From assembly GCA_003427395.1 (NCBI GenBank), contig BFEA01000278.1, positions 293,949-329,869 of the forward strand: a stretch of DNA of 35,921 bases, in the 5' to 3' direction. The notes beneath the pieces are model-generated. The model was given only the letters and a program-made list of their open reading frames with translations, searched no databases and was not told the DNA's origin. Source of the DNA: Chara braunii. Taxonomy: Eukaryota > Streptophyta > Charophyceae > Charales > Characeae. The position numbers were made by a program, and so were the translations under genes. This document shows positions 32,086-35,921 of this stretch, piece after piece (position 1 is the first letter of the stretch; each line of letters begins with the position of its first letter).

Positions 32086-32750
32086 AAAATGCAAAAATGA
32101 GAAAAAAAACAAAAAGAAATAGGTCGTTTTTTTTTTGGATCATGGATCTAAGATTCAGATCCATAGAGGAGGAGATATGGCCGTTTTTTGTGGGGCCAGC
32201 TCAAACGACCAACTCCGGAATGACTTGGCAGCCCAAAATGGAAAGAAAGAAAAGAAGGAGAAAAACAAAACAGTGCATTTGGTCGAAAAAGAAGGTCAGA
32301 TGCATCAAAAATTGAAAAAGTGACTCTTGGAGCTCAAATCCAAAGCAAGGACCACTTGGGGTTAACTCGGATTAATGCTGGCCTTGGATCCCAGCAAGAT
32401 CCAAGGCTGAGATAGCCCCGAGGGACAAGAAAATACCTCAGCCTACTGAAATTCGGGTACGATCAGAAAAAATTGAGAAAAAAACCCACCAAGTCTTTTT
32501 CTTTCAAGTAAGGCTGCCCCATGAATATTTGGACCGAAGGGGGAAGCATCTGAAGATAAAAATGAGTCATGAGGAGGCTCTAGAGGTAGGCCAAACTGGT
32601 ACCAACCACTCGGCCTGCATGTACCTAACCAAAAAAAGATCCAGGTACTTCTGGAGAGGCCTACTAGTGAAAGGAAGCCTTGGGGGTACCTCAGTTCACA
32701 TTGGGGCGCATGGTGAAGCTCATGGGCTGACCGAAGTACTGTGTCCAACC
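32086..32750. other. no gene seen; junction DNA upstream of a TATA box
   Basis: The gypsy similarity stops near 32085 in A-rich sequence. Beyond it are purine-rich words on the plus strand and small inverted repeats (ccttggatcc ... ggatccaagg-like near 32380-32405). No coding frame is recognised. Confidence 0.4.
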
Positions 32751-32758
32751 TATATAAG
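32751..32758 (+). promoter_or_regulatory. candidate TATA box
   Basis: TATATAAG in a locally GC-rich context. A transcription start near 32783 would be expected. A strong 5' splice donor lies about 405 bp downstream with no long reading frame between, consistent with a non-coding first exon. Confidence 0.35.
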
Positions 32759-32782
32759 CTAGGGGAGAAAACCGCCACACCC

Positions 32783-33189
32783 ATATTTGCATGAGGCAAG
32801 TACATGCTGCCCAAATGAGCTCATGAGAGCACTGCACTCACTTGGAGTGAGCGGAGGGGATTCGCTGCCAGTCTAGAGGCTTGGAGGAGGCCGTAGGCTA
32901 GTGAGAAAGGCTACCGAGGCTGGTAGAGGTAGTGTTGGCCCAAGGAAGTGATCCACCATAGCCCCCAGGCTGTGAGAGAGAAAGAGAGGCTAGTGAGAGT
33001 CCACTTAGCCCTCCTAGAAGAGAGGACTCCATAGCCTTAGTAATAGGAGTTTGCCATAGCCTGGGATAGGTTGGGGAAGGAAGGAGATGAGGGCTTGAAG
33101 AAGAGGAAAGTCATAATTGGTCTGCAAGTGTGCAAAAAGAGAGAAGGCATCACAAAGATTGACATCTCCATCTGAGGAGATTAGAGAAG
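32783..33189 (+). other. candidate non-coding first exon
   Basis: Bounded by the predicted start after TATATAAG and by GAGAAG|GTAAGTAAG at 33189/33190, a full-consensus 5' splice site. Several short upstream ATGs are present but no long frame. Immediately after the donor is a T/C-rich tract. It could belong to a host gene or to the LTR/leader of another element. Whether it is transcribed is unknown. Confidence 0.25.
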
Positions 33190-33196
33190 GTAAGTA

Positions 33197-33430
33197 AGAA
33201 GTTTTTTTTTCTTCTTCTTCTGCTTCTTCTTCACCTTCTTCTTCTTTCTCGTCTCCTCCTCCTCCTTCTTTTTTTCTTCTTCTCCTTCATTTTTTTCTTC
33301 CCTTTCATTCTCTCCTTCTTCCTTTTCCTCATCTTCTTATTCCCCTCGATCCTTCCTTCTTTTTTCTCCTCTTCTTCTTCTTTTAATTATTTTTCGTCTT
33401 TCTCAATCTTCTCCCTCCGCTCTTTTCTCC
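33197..33430. repeat. TTC/CTT-rich pyrimidine tract
   Basis: An imperfect (TTC)n and (CTC)n tract. It sits inside the presumed intron. Confidence 0.85.
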
Positions 33431-33553
33431 TTCTCTTTTCCTATCCATAACTAACATACTAAGCATGGGACGAGTAGGAAGTAGCTTCTCCACAAGAGAT
33501 TGTCTCCATATTTATTCATTTCCCCCTTCTATTGTGATCCGTAGCTTGCCTTC

Positions 33554-34480
33554 ATCTTTTGCTCTCATCTGCACTTGGATGTGAATCACCACTTTTGCCT
33601 TGCTTATTTTGTTGTCGTAGTCATCATCTACACTTGCATTGTCTATTTTCACTGTCCATTATAATCCGACACTTTGTGCTTTGAGTTTCTTTGGTTCATG
33701 CCTTCATCTTTTGCTCTAATCTGCACTTGGGTGTGAATCGTCACTTTTGCCCTTGCTTATTTTGTTGTTGTCGTCATCATCTACACTTGCATTGTTTATT
33801 TTCACTATCCATTGTAATCCGGCACTTTGTGCTTTGAGTTTCCTAGCTTGAGAGTGAGTGAAACTCATTCTCCCTTCATTTTTGTTATAATCGACACTTG
33901 GGTTTAAATCATGATTTTTGCCCTTGCTTATTTTACTGTTGGAATCATCATTTACATTTGCATTGTCCATTTTCACTGTCCATTATAATCTGGCACTCTG
34001 TGTTTTTAGTTTTTTTAGCTTCAAAGTGAGTTTCACTCACTCTCCCTTCATCTCTTGCTCTAATCTTCACTTGAGAGTAAATCGTCACTTTTGCCCTTGC
34101 CTGGTTTGCTATTGTAGTCATCATTTATACTTGCATTGTCCATTTTCACTCTCCTTTGTAATCCGGTACTTTGTGTTTTGAGTTTTATGGTCTGGGAGTA
34201 AGTTTTACTCACTCTTCCTTCATCCTCTACATTGTCTATCTTCACTCTTCATCGTGTCTAGACACTTTGTGTCTCCCTTCGCCCTATGCTCTAATCTTCA
34301 CGTGGTAATAAATCGTCACTTTTGTCCTTGCTGATTTTAATGTTGTAGTCACCACTTGGCCATGCATTGCCCACTTTCACTTTCGTCCCGACACCTTGTG
34401 TATTGAGTTTCATAGCTTGAGGGTGAGCCTCCGTCACTCTCTCTCTATACTTTACAGAGAATTTCACTTGGATGAAGAGT
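33554..34480. repeat. satellite, five to six diverged units of about 150-175 bp
   Basis: Units begin with cttcatcttttgctctNatc or similar at about 33554, 33702, 33877, 34047 and 34283. They share cttttgcccttgc, cacttgcattgtc, ttttcactNtccat and actttgtgttttgagtt. On the minus strand two open pieces (33716-33976, 34060-34245) keep a repeated protein-like pattern: MDNAsvNDD, then SKisKGKsDD, then a hydrophilic stretch with THSQ and KLKxQS. Non-integral unit lengths break the frame between units, so coding is uncertain. Confidence 0.75.
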
Positions 34481-35304
34481 GCAACTTCAATCCTTGACCA
34501 TTTTGTCGAACTAAGGGGGCATTGTGTATCTATGACAACTTATCACCCCATTGCTCTACTTAAAAGAAGCACTAAACACCCTCCGTGCTTTCCTTGAACA
34601 CCTCTTTTTCCCCCGTACTCTATTCGAACGCAGTAAGAGGAGGGAATAGGTTGGAGATTGCGGCTGCTGCTGCTGCTGTTGACTACTGATATTGAGGCAA
34701 ATGCTGTTGCTACTAGGGCTTCGCCAAAGCCTTGCTACTGTTGTTGCTGAAAAAACTGTTGACCACCCCAGGGGGTCACGGCGGCCAGGGGGTGCCAAAA
34801 ACTAACTCCGCCAAATAAGGGATATGGGGGCTTGGACTGAACGGGCCCCATACTCTAGGAATATATAGATGGCCTGCAAAAAAGTCAGGCGATCTGAATC
34901 CATTTTCCTGCGAAAAACGGAAAATGGACTTCCCCGAACTGTTCACTTAAAGCCTCGGGCGGTGTCCGGAGCAGGCAAGTAGGGGCAGACGGGGACGAAA
35001 TCCGATCAAACTTTAAGGGAGTCTTCAGTTGGGTATAGACAGAGAACCCATGAAGTTCTGTGGACATCTGACGTCATTTGGGCCACCAAAGGCAAATCTG
35101 TGTTTTTCGGCTCTCCTTCCCCTAACAAAACCAGCAAAAATTGAAAAATCGCAAATCTGAGTTTTTCGCAGTAAAAATTTCTCTTGCAAGTCTGAGTTCT
35201 ACAAAGTCTGAGTGTCTGTGAAAATCTTAATTTCTCAAGTCCGGGTTTTCAGTTGGTTCGGACGGTGAGACCGTGTAAGTAGGTAGGGACCGGAAGCTTG
35301 GGAT
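34481..35304. other. no gene seen; (CTG)n-like run
   Basis: A gctgctgctgctgctgttg run lies near 34662-34680, with a gttgctactg relative at about 34710. Frames over it (poly-Gln on the minus strand) lack an ATG. tgcgaaaaacgg and cgcaaatctgagtttttcgc words recur near 34910 and 35150. Nothing else is recognised. Confidence 0.4.
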
Positions 35305-35921
35305 CCACCATAGTCAAGCACCTTCACACCTTCTTCCACCTCCACATCCTTCACCCATCCACCATAGCCAAGCACCTTCACACCTCCCGCCTCCACCTCC
35401 ATTACCCATCCACCATAACCAAACACCTTCACACCTTTTTCCACCTCCATCTCCTTCAACCATCCACCATAGCCAAGCACCTTCACAATTTCTTCCACCT
35501 CCACCTCCTTCACCCATCCACCATAGCCAAGCACCTTCACATCTTCGTCCACCTCCACCTCCTTCACCCATCCACCATAGCAAAGCACCTTCACAGCTTC
35601 TTCCACCTCCACCTCCTTCATCCATCCACATAGCCAAGCACCTTCACATCTTCTTTCACCTCTAGCTCCTTCACCCGTCCACCATAGCCAAGCACCATCA
35701 TACCTTTTTCCACCTCCACCTCCTTCAACCATCCACCATAGCCAAGCACCTTCACATCTTCTTCCACCTCCCCCTCCTTCGCCCATCCACCATAGCCTAA
35801 CACCTTCACACCTTCTCCCACCTGCGCCTCCTTCACCCATCCACCATAGCTAAGCACCTCCACACCTTCTTTCATATCCACCTCCTTCACCCATCCACCA
35901 TAGCTAAGCACCTCCACACCT
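35305..35921 (-). repeat. 54-bp minisatellite encoding an 18-residue repeat, running off the window edge
   Basis: About 11.4 units of 54 bp (plus strand ccaccatagccaagcacctt, then a pyrimidine-rich part). On the minus strand one frame reads VKVLGYGGWVKEVEVEEG repeatedly with mostly conservative changes (K/M, V/L, E/D, G/S). One unit has a 3-bp deletion that keeps the frame (about 35380). Another lacks one base near 35627, shifting the frame between the right and left parts. No start codon or family is identified. It may be the C-terminal repeat domain of a gene extending beyond the window, ending near 35235. Confidence 0.8.

Noticed and set aside
34556-34798. Minus-strand poly-Gln frame
   Set aside because: It begins without an ATG and is centred on a CTG/CAG-type run.

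Overview
This is nuclear DNA of a large, repeat-rich eukaryotic genome. No complete host gene can be supported anywhere in the window. The best-preserved coding sequence is a broken chromovirus-type Ty3/gypsy retrotransposon on the minus strand (about 23.6-32.1 kb). Its pol and gag resemble retroelement proteins that I recall from the charophyte alga Chara braunii. A streptophyte alga of that kind is therefore my best guess, from memory and not checked. An initiator-Met tRNA primer-binding site, abundant microsatellites and many nested repeats fit a plant-lineage nuclear genome.

Layout, left to right. 1-2.87 kb is GC-rich and gene-free, with a diverged inverted fragment of a dispersed repeat at its left edge and two tRNA-like T-arm/B-box motifs. 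3.07-4.65 kb carries scattered single n bases. 4.37-5.21 kb is an array of ten hairpins with one conserved loop and ten different but self-complementary stems. 5.50-5.83 kb holds a second small hairpin-bearing repeat. 7.16-9.09 kb holds two repeat modules: X (inverted copy at 15.83-16.16 kb) and A (direct copy B at 22.20-23.64 kb). 10.69-11.29 kb is a non-autonomous DNA transposon with an 8-bp target duplication and a fold-back interior. 11.3-17.7 kb is AT-rich and almost featureless. 17.7-21.9 kb contains three diverged copies of an exon-like unit, each preceded by a (TAA)n run, two copies of a second exon-like unit, a diverged LTR fragment and long CT/CA/TTC microsatellites.

23.64-32.09 kb is the gypsy block. 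Read on the minus strand it runs: C-terminal gag with zinc knuckle, protease, RT, RNase H, integrase, chromodomain, polypurine tract, one LTR of about 1.38 kb, Met-tRNA primer-binding site, leader, N-terminal gag. One LTR thus serves as 3' LTR of one internal region and 5' LTR of the next. This is either a permuted one-LTR copy or two elements fused at an LTR. A second copy of the 10.7-kb DNA transposon family interrupts its pol gene with a perfect 8-bp duplication. The pol gene is dead: several stops, frameshifts and lost key residues.

32.1-35.9 kb has a TATA box followed by a strong 5' splice site (possible promoter plus non-coding first exon), a satellite of about 150-175 bp, and a 54-bp minisatellite running off the right edge. 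The minisatellite's minus strand keeps an 18-residue repeat frame.

The items most worth attention are the covarying hairpin array, the fold-back DNA transposon family with its datable insertion, the single-LTR gypsy arrangement, and the triplicated exon-like unit.
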